A DNA stretch of 64,000 nt from Candidatus Sulfopaludibacter sp. SbA3 (GTDB taxonomy: Bacteria; Acidobacteriota; Terriglobia; Bryobacterales; Bryobacteraceae), in NCBI GenBank assembly GCA_945890485.1, contig CAMDCN010000023.1, positions 1-64,000 on the forward strand, written 5' to 3'. A model generated the notes under the pieces. It ran no database searches. It saw nothing but the letters and a program-made list of their open reading frames with translations, and was not told where the DNA came from. Each line of letters opens with the position of its first letter. Position 1 is the stretch's first letter. The translations under genes were made by a program, and so were the position numbers. This document shows positions 1 to 8,373 of the stretch, one piece after another.

Positions 1-630
1 TCCGTCGAAGCCCTCGCCGCCAAACTCGCCCCCCGCGACGAAGTCGAACTTGAAATCGTCCATCGCGTCGCCGCCGGCCAATGGGAGATCCGCCGCCTCC
101 GCTGCATCCGCCTTGTCCTGCTCGAAGATCAGTTCCAAACCGTCGAGCATAAAATGAAGCACCAAGCCCTTCCCGAATGTGGCGGCGCCGTCTCGCTCGG
201 CTTCGCGTACAAAAACTGCGCGGCCCCCGGCGGCGGACTCGCCATGCTCCGCCAGGACATGGCCGCCGCCGAACGCACCATCGCCGCCGCCTACCGCGAA
301 CTCCGCCAACTGCGGATTCTCGATCCCATCGCTGGGCCGCCCATGGCTTTTGACCCGCAGCGTAGCGTGCCCTGCAAGGTCTACACGACGGCCCCGCAAC
401 CGCAACCGGAGCCAGACGAAGTTCCGCCCGCCTCGAACCCACAAGACGTTGAAAACACAGCAATCAACCCCATCGAAACCCCGCAAAACTACGACGAACG
501 AAGCCAAGCGAAGCCGCTCGTCGCTAGCGCCGGCTTCGGCTTCGCCATCGCCGCCCCCAATCGTCGGCCACCGCTAAGAGCCGAACCCGAAGCCGCACCG
601 AAAACACGAACCGCCGGCGGCAGCGCGTAG
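1..630 (+). CDS. C-terminal part of a hypothetical protein (5'-truncated by window edge)
   Basis: The reading frame is open from base 1 to a TAG at 628-630, so the start lies outside the window. The visible N-terminal third reads like a helical segment (LEIVHRVAAGQWEIRRLRCI, then AAAERTIAAAYRELRQLRIL). This arrangement recalls a widespread acidobacterial/planctomycete family of hypothetical proteins that begin with a STGP-T-GK-S-NA-HG type motif, but that N-terminus is not visible, so the link is an inference. The C-terminal half is low-complexity and proline-rich. It contains the first copy of a repeat found twice more downstream, and in the +1-shifted frame that copy reads KTTTNEA. A frameshift near the end is therefore possible. 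Function unknown. Confidence 0.5.
   Translation, partial: SVEALAAKLAPRDEVELEIVHRVAAGQWEIRRLRCIRLVLLEDQFQTVEHKMKHQALPECGGAVSLGFAYKNCAAPGGGLAMLRQDMAAAERTIAAAYRELRQLRILDPIAGPPMAFDPQRSVPCKVYTTAPQPQPEPDEVPPASNPQDVENTAINPIETPQNYDERSQAKPLVASAGFGFAIAAPNRRPPLRAEPEAAPKTRTAGGSA
483..510 (+). repeat. Repeat copy A (core ACGACGAACGAAGCC)
   Basis: First of three diverged copies. The shared core is a run of As, a variable 3-4 bases, CGACGAACGAA, then CCA. It is preceded by a second shared word, GCGAACC/CGAACCCACAA, at about 435. It lies inside the 3' end of the truncated hypothetical gene. Confidence 0.5.
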
Positions 631-810
631 CCGCCGTGGAGTCCGAAGGGCAGGGAACTGGTTCCAAGGTCCGCTGACTCGGAACGCCCCCCTGTCAGAG
701 TCGTGCTCGGTCCTAGAGCAACGAGCCAAGGAGACGCCCTTCCCCGTTTCGCCATTCTCGCTGGCGTGCCGCGCGGCGTCAAAACCTGAGGCGAACCCTA
801 AAGAAGTTTT

Positions 811-837
811 GCAAAACAACGACGAACGAACCCAACC
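811..837 (+). repeat. Repeat copy B
   Basis: Second copy: GCAAAACAACGACGAACGAA followed by CCCAACC. It is preceded at about 792 by CGAACCCTAAAG, which matches the upstream word of copies A and C. It starts 328 bases after copy A. Confidence 0.5.
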
Positions 838-1081
838 AGAGCCACTCCTCGCCTACCTCGGCCTCGGCTGTTCAATGAGACGTGCTAACCCGTAGGCATC
901 TGAGTCGTGCAATGCCCCCCCTATGAAATGCACCAACCCGAGCGCCCGCCGACCGTCACGGCAACGCAATGGGCAGCGAACTGTTCTTCAGCTCCGCCTC
1001 GCGGCTTCGAGCTCGATCATAGACCACACAGCGCGAACCCACAAAGCCCTGAAAAAGTAGTAGAAGCTTCCGCCGGAACCC

Positions 1082-1109
1082 GTAAAACAGCGACGAACGA
1101 AGCCACGCG
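1082..1109 (+). repeat. Repeat copy C
   Basis: Third copy: GTAAAACAGCGACGAACGAA followed by GCCACGCG. It is preceded at about 1035 by GCGAACCCACAAAG, very close to the copy A upstream word. It starts 271 bases after copy B. Confidence 0.5.
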
Positions 1110-1315
1110 GTACCAGGTGCCGCACACACCGTTTCTGCACCGCAATACACACGCCGACTGGCCAGTCGAGCTGGGTCTAACCGAATAGGCGTAGCACCGA
1201 CGTTGCGCCGCGGTCCCGACAACCCGGTCGCAATCGCTCCTGAGCCCGCTACAGCCCCCAGAAGACCCCGTTGCGGCGCGCCGGGCCATCGAGGCCCGCC
1301 ACACCGCCAGCAGGC

Positions 1316-2911
1316 CTACCGCAAGCTCGCCTCATACATCTCCCGTACCCGCTCCAATGTGTCGCAATCTTCCGCCCCTTTATCCTGCCGCCACCGGACA
1401 ATCCGCGGAAACCGCAGCGCATACCCGCTCTTATGCCGTGGGCTCTGCTGCACCCCATCAAACGCAACCTCCAAAACCACCTCCGGCCGCAATAAACTCA
1501 CCCGCCCATACCGCTCCACCGTCGCCGCCTTAAACAGCACCGTCAACTGCCGAATCTCCTCATCCGTCAGCCCGCTATACGCCTTCCCCACATTCAAATA
1601 CCGGTCCCCCGACCGCACCGCAAACGTCACATCGCTCAAAACGCTCGCCCGCCTCCCGTGCCCCTGCTCCGCCGCCGTCACCACCACGTCCAACGTTCCA
1701 TACGGCCGCTTCACCTTGAGCCAGTTTCCGCCCCGCTTCCCCGACTCGTACAAACTCCCCGCTCGCTTCAAAATCAGACCCTCATTCCCCCGGCCCCGGG
1801 CCGCCAAAAACCGCTCCTCAATCTCCCCATGCGACGACAACCGCACCTGCGGCGCCAAATGCCGCAGCCCCAACCGCTCCAACTCCCGCCGCCGCTGCTC
1901 CACCGGCACGGTGAACTGCAACTCCCCGCCGAACAGCAGCAGGTCGTACGCCAGAAAGATCACCGGCACCTCGGCCATCGTCTTCGCCGAAACCTGCTTT
2001 CTGGCAATCCGCTGCTGCAGCACGCTGAACGCCAGCGCCCGCCCTTCGCGCCAAGCCAAAATCTCTCCGTCCAGCACCAACGGCCCCGGCAGCGGCGCCA
2101 AGCCCAGAATCACCTCCGGAAACGCCGCCGTCGTCTCCTCCAACCCCCGCGTAAACAGCCTCACCCGTCCCGCGTCGATGTGCGCCTGTGCGCGGATGCC
2201 GTCGTACTTGTCCTCCACCCACCATTCGCCCGGATCTGCCAAATCGCCCACCGCGTCCAGCGGCTTCGCCAGCATGAAATCCAGCGGATGAAACAACACC
2301 GCTTCAATCTCGCCAATCGTTCCGCTCCGCGCCGCCCGCGCCACCCGGGCCAAGTCGCCAGACCGGTTGTTCGCCCCCCGCACCACGTCGCCGGCTAACC
2401 CCGTCGCCGCCGCCAGCGCCTCCTCCACCATCTTCTCCTGCAGTCCAATCCGCAGATTCCCCGTAATCCCCTTCGCAAAGTACTTCAGCGCCAGCCAGTC
2501 GAACGTCCGGAACGCACCCGCCAGCAACTCCACCTTCCGCGCCGTCCGCCGCGCCTGCTCCAGTTCCGCGTAGAGCGCTTCAGCCTGCGCCAAGGTCATC
2601 TCCTGGCCCTGGGTATGCCGCCGCACCAGCAGCGCCACCGTCTCCCCCGTATCGCCCACCTCCCGGTAGCAGGTCCCGATCATTTCGAGGTCCCACCCGG
2701 TCACCTGAACCAGCGCCTCCCGCAGCGTCGCGTGCCCCACCGACAACTTGCGCCGGTCGCTCGCCGGGAACGTCCGGCCCGAAAGATACAGCACCGCCCG
2801 AGCCAGGTCGTCATCGCCGAGCGTCGTTAGATACGCCGCGACCCGCGCAATCTTCTCATTCCGTCCCGGTGCGGCTGCCACCGCCTCCGCGCACGCCGCC
2901 AGCGCCTTCAC
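1316..2911 (-). CDS. ATP-dependent DNA ligase
   Basis: Predicted 531-residue ATP-dependent DNA ligase that seals nicks in duplex DNA through a lysyl-AMP intermediate. An N-terminal helical DNA-binding domain (about 1-205) precedes the adenylation domain, where KYDGIR (K235) is the nucleotidyltransferase motif I. LDGEIL (280-285), GNEGLILK (375-382) and WLKVKR (397-402) fit motifs III to V. The OB-fold domain ends with RFPRIVRWRQDK (500-511), the motif VI type. The start is taken as GTG at 2911 because it overlaps the exonuclease stop in a GTGA quartet, implying translational coupling. The upstream extension of the frame lies inside the exonuclease gene and is low-complexity. It pairs with the exonuclease as in ligase-associated repair operons, but no helicase gene follows. 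Confidence 0.93.
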   Translation of the reverse strand: MKALAACAEAVAAAPGRNEKIARVAAYLTTLGDDDLARAVLYLSGRTFPASDRRKLSVGHATLREALVQVTGWDLEMIGTCYREVGDTGETVALLVRRHTQGQEMTLAQAEALYAELEQARRTARKVELLAGAFRTFDWLALKYFAKGITGNLRIGLQEKMVEEALAAATGLAGDVVRGANNRSGDLARVARAARSGTIGEIEAVLFHPLDFMLAKPLDAVGDLADPGEWWVEDKYDGIRAQAHIDAGRVRLFTRGLEETTAAFPEVILGLAPLPGPLVLDGEILAWREGRALAFSVLQQRIARKQVSAKTMAEVPVIFLAYDLLLFGGELQFTVPVEQRRRELERLGLRHLAPQVRLSSHGEIEERFLAARGRGNEGLILKRAGSLYESGKRGGNWLKVKRPYGTLDVVVTAAEQGHGRRASVLSDVTFAVRSGDRYLNVGKAYSGLTDEEIRQLTVLFKAATVERYGRVSLLRPEVVLEVAFDGVQQSPRHKSGYALRFPRIVRWRQDKGAEDCDTLERVREMYEASLR

Positions 2912-3891
2912 ACCTGCACCTCCGTCGCACTCGCCACCGCCGCCACCGCGTCCAGTCCCCGCTGTCGCAGCAACCGCGCCAACGGCTCCGCATACCCATG
3001 GACAATGTCCACCCGCCGGGCCCCCGTCTGTTCCACGATCGCCAGCAACTCCAGGAATCCCGCATGGTCCGAATAGGGAATCAATACATCCGCGCCGGAC
3101 CGCGCCCGCGCGCTGTCCACCGCCGCCCATCCCGATACCAGCGCCACCCGAATCCGTGCCGCGGGCGCCGCCAGCGAATCCTGCAGCCCAGGCGTCACCA
3201 CCAGCGGCCGTGTCTCGTCCTTCCGCCGTTCATAGGGCTCCCAACCCGGAAACGAGATCCCTTCGGCCTCGTAGTACGGAATCAACCCCGCAATCGCCCC
3301 GTGTACCGCGCAGGGCAAGCCTGCCTCCGTGAGCGTATGTACAATCTCCTGGCCCCGTCCCAAGCCATATCCCAGAAACACCGGCACCAACCCGGCCGCC
3401 ACCGACTCCGCGGCAAACCGGACGATCCGCTCCTTCGCCTCCGCCGCTGAAAGAAAGTCGTAAATCGGCAGTGCAAACGTCGACTCGATAATCAACCGGT
3501 CGCAAGGCATAATCTCGGTCGCCCACCCGCAGATCGGCGCCGCGAGCTTAATGTCTCCCGTATAAACCGTCCGCTCGCCTTCGTACTCGATCAACAACTG
3601 CGCCGCCCCCAAAATGTGGGCGGCCTGTAGCGCCGTCAGCCGCGCCCCGCGAAACTCCATCGTCTCGCCTGGATCGAGCCGCAACACCTCTTGCTCCCGG
3701 CCCGCCGGCAACGGCCAGCGGTGCCGGTAGATACCTGCCGTAATCCGCGTCGCGATCACCGTGCGGTGCAGCCCCCGGGCGTGGTCGCTGTGTGCATGGG
3801 ACAGCCAGGCAGAGCCCACCGGTGTCCGCGGGTCCAGCCAGAGGTCGATCGCCGGCACGTGAATGCCCTCGGGCCGAAATAAGATTTCCAT
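2908..3891 (-). CDS. Ligase-associated beta-CASP/metallo-beta-lactamase exonuclease
   Basis: A 327-residue protein of the DNA ligase-associated exonuclease family (related to mRNA 3'-end processing nucleases, metallo-beta-lactamase fold). The zinc-binding signature SHAHSDHARG (H32, H34, D36, H37) is present, followed by AHILGA (H92), YTGDI (D113) and IIEST (E136) and a late SDHAGF. It is expected to trim DNA ends in the cytoplasm so that the coupled ligase can join them. The start at 3891 was chosen because the family begins with MEILFRPEGIHVP. The longer frame upstream overlaps the divergent ndh gene. Only 22 bases separate the two divergent starts. Confidence 0.9.
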   Translation of the reverse strand: MEILFRPEGIHVPAIDLWLDPRTPVGSAWLSHAHSDHARGLHRTVIATRITAGIYRHRWPLPAGREQEVLRLDPGETMEFRGARLTALQAAHILGAAQLLIEYEGERTVYTGDIKLAAPICGWATEIMPCDRLIIESTFALPIYDFLSAAEAKERIVRFAAESVAAGLVPVFLGYGLGRGQEIVHTLTEAGLPCAVHGAIAGLIPYYEAEGISFPGWEPYERRKDETRPLVVTPGLQDSLAAPAARIRVALVSGWAAVDSARARSGADVLIPYSDHAGFLELLAIVEQTGARRVDIVHGYAEPLARLLRQRGLDAVAAVASATEVQV

Positions 3892-3913
3892 CCCTCTTGT
3901 TATCGTAGGGGAT

Positions 3914-5209
3914 ATGGCCCAACACCACGTTGTCATCGTCGGAGGGGGCTTCGCCGGCCTCGCCGCGGCACGAGCGCTCGGAAGCAAAGACGTCCAGGTC
4001 ACTCTGATCGACCGGCGCAACTTCCACGTCTTTCAGCCGCTGCTGTACCAGGTCGCTACCGGCGGACTCTCCCCGGCGGACATCTGCGCGCCGATTCGGG
4101 CTGTCCTGCGCCGCTACAAGAACGTGCGGACCATTCTCGCCGAAGTCACCGGCTTCGACCTCGCCGGCAAGCGCGTTCTTCTGGCCGACGGGGAAATGGC
4201 ATTCGACTCGCTCCTCGTTGCTGCCGGCGCCCGCCACCACTACTTCGGCAACGATCAGTGGGAACCGCTCGCGCCCGGCCTGAAGTCTATCGAAGACGCT
4301 ACCGCCATCCGCCGCAAGATCCTTTGGGCCTTTGAATCCGCCGAACGCGAACCCGATATCGACAAGCGGCGCGCGTGGCTCACCTTCGTCGTCGTCGGTG
4401 GCGGACCCACCGGCGTCGAACTCGCCGGCGCTCTCGGCGAGATCGCCAATGATACCCTCCGCGACGACTTCCGTAGCTTCCGGCCCGAAGAGGCCCGGAT
4501 CCTCCTGCTCGACGCCGGCGAACAGATCCTAAGCAACTTCCCGCATGAGTTGGGCGTGGCCGCCGAAAAGGATCTTCTCTCGCTCGGTGTCCGTTGCCTC
4601 AACAAGCGCTACGTCACCGCCATCCACGAGGACGGAGCTACCGTTAAAAACGGCGACAAGGTGGATCGCATTGAAACCAAAACGGTCATCTGGGCGGCCG
4701 GGGTCAAGGGCTCTCCTCTCGCTGCGAAATTGGCCGAATCCGCCGGCCTCGTAGCGGACCGCGCCGGTCGCGTCCCCGTCACCGCCGACTGTTCCCTCGA
4801 AGGGTTCCCGAACGTGTTCGCGCTCGGGGACATGGCCGCCTATCTCGGCGCCGACAGCAAACCGTTGCCCGGGGTAGCGCCCGTGGCCATGCAACAAGGC
4901 CCCTACGTCGCCCGGGTCATCCTCGACCGGCTCAAAGACCGCACCACACCGCCCTTCCGGTATGTCGACAAAGGCAACCTCGCCACCATCGGGCGCCACT
5001 CCGCCGTCGCCGACATTAAGGGGATCCACGCCACCGGCTTCATCGCCTGGCTCATGTGGCTATTCGTCCATCTCATGTTCCTCGTCGGCTTCCAGAATCG
5101 CCTTCAGGTCTTTATCCACTGGGCCTTCCAATACATCTCGTTCAACCGTAACGCCCGGCTCATCACCGCCAACGCCCTCATTCCGAAGGGATATACAAAG
5201 ACCGAATGA
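3914..5209 (+). CDS. ndh: Type II NADH dehydrogenase (NDH-2)
   Basis: A 431-residue flavoprotein that oxidises NADH and reduces quinone without pumping protons, at the cytoplasmic face of the inner membrane. The FAD-binding Rossmann motif is at the N-terminus (VVIVGGGFAG, residues 6-15) and the NADH-binding motif is at VVVGGGPTG (159-167). An ALGDMA-type FAD contact occurs late in the sequence. The C-terminus carries a hydrophobic stretch (FIAWLMWLFVHLMFLVGFQ) suited to membrane attachment, typical of the family. The start at 3914 follows a GGGGAT Shine-Dalgarno and gives the normal N-terminus. The 3' end overlaps the convergent fliM by 32 bases. Confidence 0.93.
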   Translation: MAQHHVVIVGGGFAGLAAARALGSKDVQVTLIDRRNFHVFQPLLYQVATGGLSPADICAPIRAVLRRYKNVRTILAEVTGFDLAGKRVLLADGEMAFDSLLVAAGARHHYFGNDQWEPLAPGLKSIEDATAIRRKILWAFESAEREPDIDKRRAWLTFVVVGGGPTGVELAGALGEIANDTLRDDFRSFRPEEARILLLDAGEQILSNFPHELGVAAEKDLLSLGVRCLNKRYVTAIHEDGATVKNGDKVDRIETKTVIWAAGVKGSPLAAKLAESAGLVADRAGRVPVTADCSLEGFPNVFALGDMAAYLGADSKPLPGVAPVAMQQGPYVARVILDRLKDRTTPPFRYVDKGNLATIGRHSAVADIKGIHATGFIAWLMWLFVHLMFLVGFQNRLQVFIHWAFQYISFNRNARLITANALIPKGYTKTE

Positions 5210-6164
5210 GAAAGGCCTTTTTCTTTCCCTGCGCCGCCACCTGACCCTGGAACTTCAAACGCCCGTTTACGAGCAGGTTCAGCGGCTTCTCGGTCGAGAA
5301 GTCGAATGCCAACACGTCCCCCTCCTGCAGCGCCAGAAGGTCTTCAACCTTTAGCGTCGGCCCTTGCAGGCGGGCATCAATCTGAATCGACCCCGGCTTC
5401 ACTAACCGCAGCACGCGTCTCTGGTCTGCCTCAGATGCCTCGCTGCGGCGGTTGGACCATCCTTGGTCAAACTTCTGCCGCAGCATCTTGATGATGATCG
5501 AAGGGATGCCGATGTTCATCATCCCCGTCATCTCACCCACACGAATCTCCAGCGAGATCGCCACCACCGCCTCGTTTGGCGCCATGAACTGGAGCAGGGA
5601 CGGCTCCGTCTCGTGGCTCTCGATCGAGAAGGAGACATTCGTCACCTGCCGCCAGCTTTCGCGCAAATCATGCAGGATGATTCGGACGACCACCTCGACA
5701 ATGCTCTGCTCAATTTCGGTGATCTCCCGCGTAACCCGGCTGGAAGCCGTTGGCTTGCCGGAGCCGCCCAGCAGCATCTCGAGGATCGGGAACACCAGCG
5801 TCGGATTGATCTCCAGCACGCCATTGCCGTCATACGGCCGCATGCCCATCGCGATGATGCAGCTCGGCGAGGGCAGGCACTGGCTGAATTCGAGGAACGA
5901 TAACTGCTCCACCGAAACCAGGTTCACCATCACATAAGCGCGCAGGTAGGCCGAAAGGCTCGATGCCAGACTGCGGGCGAAGTTTTCGTGCAGCAGATGG
6001 ATCGACCGTAGTTGGTCCTTCGCAATCCGATCCGGCCTCCGGAAGTCGTACGGCAGCGCTCGCCTCGCCGGATCGTCGTCCTCCGTCTTCGCCTGCTCCT
6101 CCGCCAGGCGGCGAAATACGCCATCAATCTCGTCTTGACTGAGTACCCGGTCCGAAGTGGCCAT
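5178..6164 (-). CDS. fliM: Flagellar motor switch protein FliM
   Basis: A 328-residue C-ring protein that binds phospho-CheY and sets rotor direction. The N-terminal LSQDEIDGVF (residues 8-17) is the conserved CheY-P-binding peptide. The central domain matches FliM (YDFRRPDRIAKDQLRSIHLL and later GMNIGIP-like text, here GMMNIGIPS), and the C-terminal SpoA domain contains GDVLAFD. The start at 6164 (MATSDRVLS) is preferred over an upstream in-frame ATG because it places the CheY-binding peptide at the usual position. No other flagellar gene is in the window, so it is an orphan locus here. Its tail overlaps ndh by 32 bases. Confidence 0.92.
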   Translation of the reverse strand: MATSDRVLSQDEIDGVFRRLAEEQAKTEDDDPARRALPYDFRRPDRIAKDQLRSIHLLHENFARSLASSLSAYLRAYVMVNLVSVEQLSFLEFSQCLPSPSCIIAMGMRPYDGNGVLEINPTLVFPILEMLLGGSGKPTASSRVTREITEIEQSIVEVVVRIILHDLRESWRQVTNVSFSIESHETEPSLLQFMAPNEAVVAISLEIRVGEMTGMMNIGIPSIIIKMLRQKFDQGWSNRRSEASEADQRRVLRLVKPGSIQIDARLQGPTLKVEDLLALQEGDVLAFDFSTEKPLNLLVNGRLKFQGQVAAQGKKKAFLIRSLYIPSE

Positions 6165-6234
6165 ACAAGGTAGTATCGGGGGCCAACGGTGCAACCTGTA
6201 TGTAAGAAAAATCCGGCCAGTACACTAAGAGGAT

Positions 6235-6912
6235 ATGACTGTTGCGGGAATGCTGACCGCCGCCCCCGGCTTAGCCCTCATTTTTGATATGGATGGCGTA
6301 ATTGTTGATTCCAACCCTCTCCACGGCGACGTCTGGCGGGAATATCTGCAGAAGTTCAATGTTTCTGCCGATGGGATTGATACGAGAATGCAAGGCAAAC
6401 GGAACGACGAGATCGTACGCGAGCTTTTCGGCCCCACGCTGGACGAAGAACAGATCTTCGCGCACGGCGCCGGCAAGGAGGCGCTCTACCGTCAGCGTAT
6501 GGCCGAGCAACTCGAAGAGAACCTGATGCCCGGTCTCCGCACCATCCTCGAACACAACCGCCAAAGGCCGCTTGGTGTCGGGTCCAATGCCGAACCCGCC
6601 AACATCGACTTCGTGCTCGACCGCGCCGCGCTCCGCCCCTATTTCCGCGCCGTCGTGGATGGCCACCAGGTGGCCAACCCCAAGCCGGCTCCCGATATTT
6701 ATCTCCTGGTCGCCGCCCAACTCGACGTGTCGCCCGCAAACTGCATTGTTTTTGAGGATTCGGCCTCCGGCATCGCGGCCGGTGGCGCGATGGGCGCTCG
6801 CGTCGTCGGCGTATGCCGACAGGGCCGGCAACTGCCGGGGACGCAACTTTCCATCCGCGACTTCGCGGACCCGTCGCTGGCGGAATGGTTGGCGGTCCAG
6901 GAGCCAATCTAA
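6235..6912 (+). CDS. HAD-superfamily hydrolase, beta-phosphoglucomutase-like
   Basis: A 225-residue HAD phosphatase/phosphomutase-like enzyme. Motif I is FDMDGVIVDSNPLH (nucleophile D18, acid/base D20). Motif II serine is in GVGSNAE, the motif III lysine in NPKPAPDIY, and the acidic motif IV in FEDSASGIAA. The helical cap between motifs I and II has the size seen in the beta-phosphoglucomutase/phosphatase subgroup. The DxD pair and cap are consistent with either a sugar-phosphate phosphatase or a mutase; the substrate cannot be read from sequence. AAGAGGAT just upstream of 6235 supports the start. It is six bases from the next gene and probably co-transcribed with it. Confidence 0.88.
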   Translation: MTVAGMLTAAPGLALIFDMDGVIVDSNPLHGDVWREYLQKFNVSADGIDTRMQGKRNDEIVRELFGPTLDEEQIFAHGAGKEALYRQRMAEQLEENLMPGLRTILEHNRQRPLGVGSNAEPANIDFVLDRAALRPYFRAVVDGHQVANPKPAPDIYLLVAAQLDVSPANCIVFEDSASGIAAGGAMGARVVGVCRQGRQLPGTQLSIRDFADPSLAEWLAVQEPI

Positions 6913-6918
6913 CGAACG

Positions 6919-8364
6919 ATGCTCCCTTTGATCCTGGCACTCGGTATCGCAACCTTGACCGGCTTCGGCGCGGCTTGGGCGATTCTTGCCCGGCGGCGAA
7001 CGCGTCTCTCCGCCGCCCATGACGTCGCCGAAAAGATCCTCGCCACCACGGTTGATGTTGACCTCGCCGCGGTTCTCCAATCCCACGCCGCCAAGGCGTT
7101 CGGAGCTGCCGACGTCCTGCTGTACCGTTATCGCCGCAACCAGCGCCTGCTCGAACCTGTCCGCGCCGGAGTCGCGTATATCGAACTGCCGGATCCGTCC
7201 GACGCCGCGCTCTCGCTTATTTCGAATCTGCTGCCGATCCGGGCCAACGGCCAACTTCTCGGGGCGATCGAACTGCGTGACGCCGCCACCGGGGCGTTCG
7301 AGCAAGGATTAGTCCGCCATCTCAGCGTCATCATCGGCGCAGCCCTCCAGGTTCAGGAGCAGCAGCAGGTGCGCGAGCACCTTCGCCGCACGGAACAACT
7401 CGCCATGGCAGGCCAGATGCTCTCCGCAATCGCGGCCGAACTCCGCGAACCGGTCTGCGAAATTCGGGTCCAGGCCGAGGCCCTTCTGGAAAGGCAGTCG
7501 GATTCAGTCACCGCACAGGAAATTCGACGCATCGCCCGCCACGCCGGACAAACCGCGGAAACCGTCGAACGCCTCGTTGGTTTTGCCCGCACGGACCGGA
7601 CCGAAATTGCTACGCTCGACTTGAATCTCCTCCTCCGCGGTCTTGTGCAACTCCGCGACTCCGCCCATCGCACCCGCGGAGTCGAGGTGCGGACAGAGTG
7701 GAACCGCGAGCCCGTATACGTTGAAGGCGTTGGCGCCCAACTCGAAGAGGCGATGCTCCAACTCCTTTTCCACGCCGAGCAGACCGCTCGCCGGATCACC
7801 CTCACCACCCGCGAAACCGGCGGCTCGGCGCTCATCCGCATCGAATTCGCCAATCCGGAGAGTTCGGCCGAGCTGGCTCTGTGCCGCAGTCTCCTCCGCG
7901 CCCACGGCGGTGAACTGTCCGTCACCATCGAAGGCTTTCTGATTGAACTGCCTGCCGTCGCGGCCCCGGTGATTCGCGTCCCCGAACCAATCGTTTCCGG
8001 GGGACCCACGCGACCTATGACGATTCTGGTAATCGAGCCCGACGAGGCCTCGCAACGCCGTCTCCTGACCGGTCTCGGCGAGGCCGGCCACCGTGTCGTT
8101 CCGGTTACCAGCGCCGAAGAAGGCATGGACCTGCTCCGCCGTATTCACTTTGATGCCGCCTTCTGCTGCACGCGCCTCTCCGGCATGAAATGGCTCGACT
8201 TTTTTGAAGCCGCCCGCCCCCAACTCGGCGCCTTTGTGCTCCTGGTCGAGGGCTTCGACGCTTCCCCGCGTGGCGACGGCATTCGCATCCTCGGCAAGCA
8301 CTGGGAAACGTCTGAACTCCTTGCCACACTCGCCGAAGTTACCCAACCCCTTCCGGTTGCGTAA
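6919..8364 (+). CDS. Degenerate sensor kinase with C-terminal pseudo-receiver domain
   Basis: A 481-residue protein with one N-terminal membrane helix (3-24), a GAF-like sensory region (about 35-145), a coiled-coil linker, a kinase-like dimerisation region, a weak ATPase-like region and a receiver-like domain from 367. The usual phospho-accepting His position is alanine: the text is AIAAELREPV, with A173 where AHELNNPL is expected. The ATPase part lacks recognisable N and G boxes. In the receiver-like domain, FDAAFCCTRLSG puts C417 where the phosphorylatable Asp belongs, though ILGKHW keeps the conserved Lys. So it probably cannot run a phosphorelay and may act as a scaffold or ligand sensor. 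It is likely an operon partner of the HAD gene. Confidence 0.75.
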   Translation: MLPLILALGIATLTGFGAAWAILARRRTRLSAAHDVAEKILATTVDVDLAAVLQSHAAKAFGAADVLLYRYRRNQRLLEPVRAGVAYIELPDPSDAALSLISNLLPIRANGQLLGAIELRDAATGAFEQGLVRHLSVIIGAALQVQEQQQVREHLRRTEQLAMAGQMLSAIAAELREPVCEIRVQAEALLERQSDSVTAQEIRRIARHAGQTAETVERLVGFARTDRTEIATLDLNLLLRGLVQLRDSAHRTRGVEVRTEWNREPVYVEGVGAQLEEAMLQLLFHAEQTARRITLTTRETGGSALIRIEFANPESSAELALCRSLLRAHGGELSVTIEGFLIELPAVAAPVIRVPEPIVSGGPTRPMTILVIEPDEASQRRLLTGLGEAGHRVVPVTSAEEGMDLLRRIHFDAAFCCTRLSGMKWLDFFEAARPQLGAFVLLVEGFDASPRGDGIRILGKHWETSELLATLAEVTQPLPVA

Positions 8365-8373
8365 ACTATCCCT

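Larger units (their letters stand above)
631..1315. other. Gene-poor region with degenerate repeats
   Basis: No convincing gene is seen between the truncated hypothetical gene and the ligase gene. The stretch holds two further diverged copies of a repeat also present at the end of the upstream gene. A short open frame at 907-1188 has no signal for translation and no recognisable domain, but reads KTATNEA over the repeat, matching the alternative frame of the first copy. The stretch looks like decayed remnants of the same kind of gene. A small hairpin (CGGGCC, loop ATCGA, GGCCCG; 1282-1298) lies just past the ligase stop but has no U-tract, so I do not call it a terminator. Confidence 0.45.

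Noticed and set aside
907-1188. Possible 93-residue gene in the repeat region
   Set aside because: No Shine-Dalgarno, no domain, and its sequence coincides with repeat copy C. Better described as decayed repeat DNA.
1282-1298. Hairpin after the ligase gene as an intrinsic terminator
   Set aside because: The stem is only six base pairs and is followed on the minus strand by GC-rich sequence without a U-tract.
1203-2291. Plus-strand frame (362 residues) over the ligase gene
   Set aside because: Ser/Arg/Pro-rich shadow of the ligase, whose motifs lie on the other strand.
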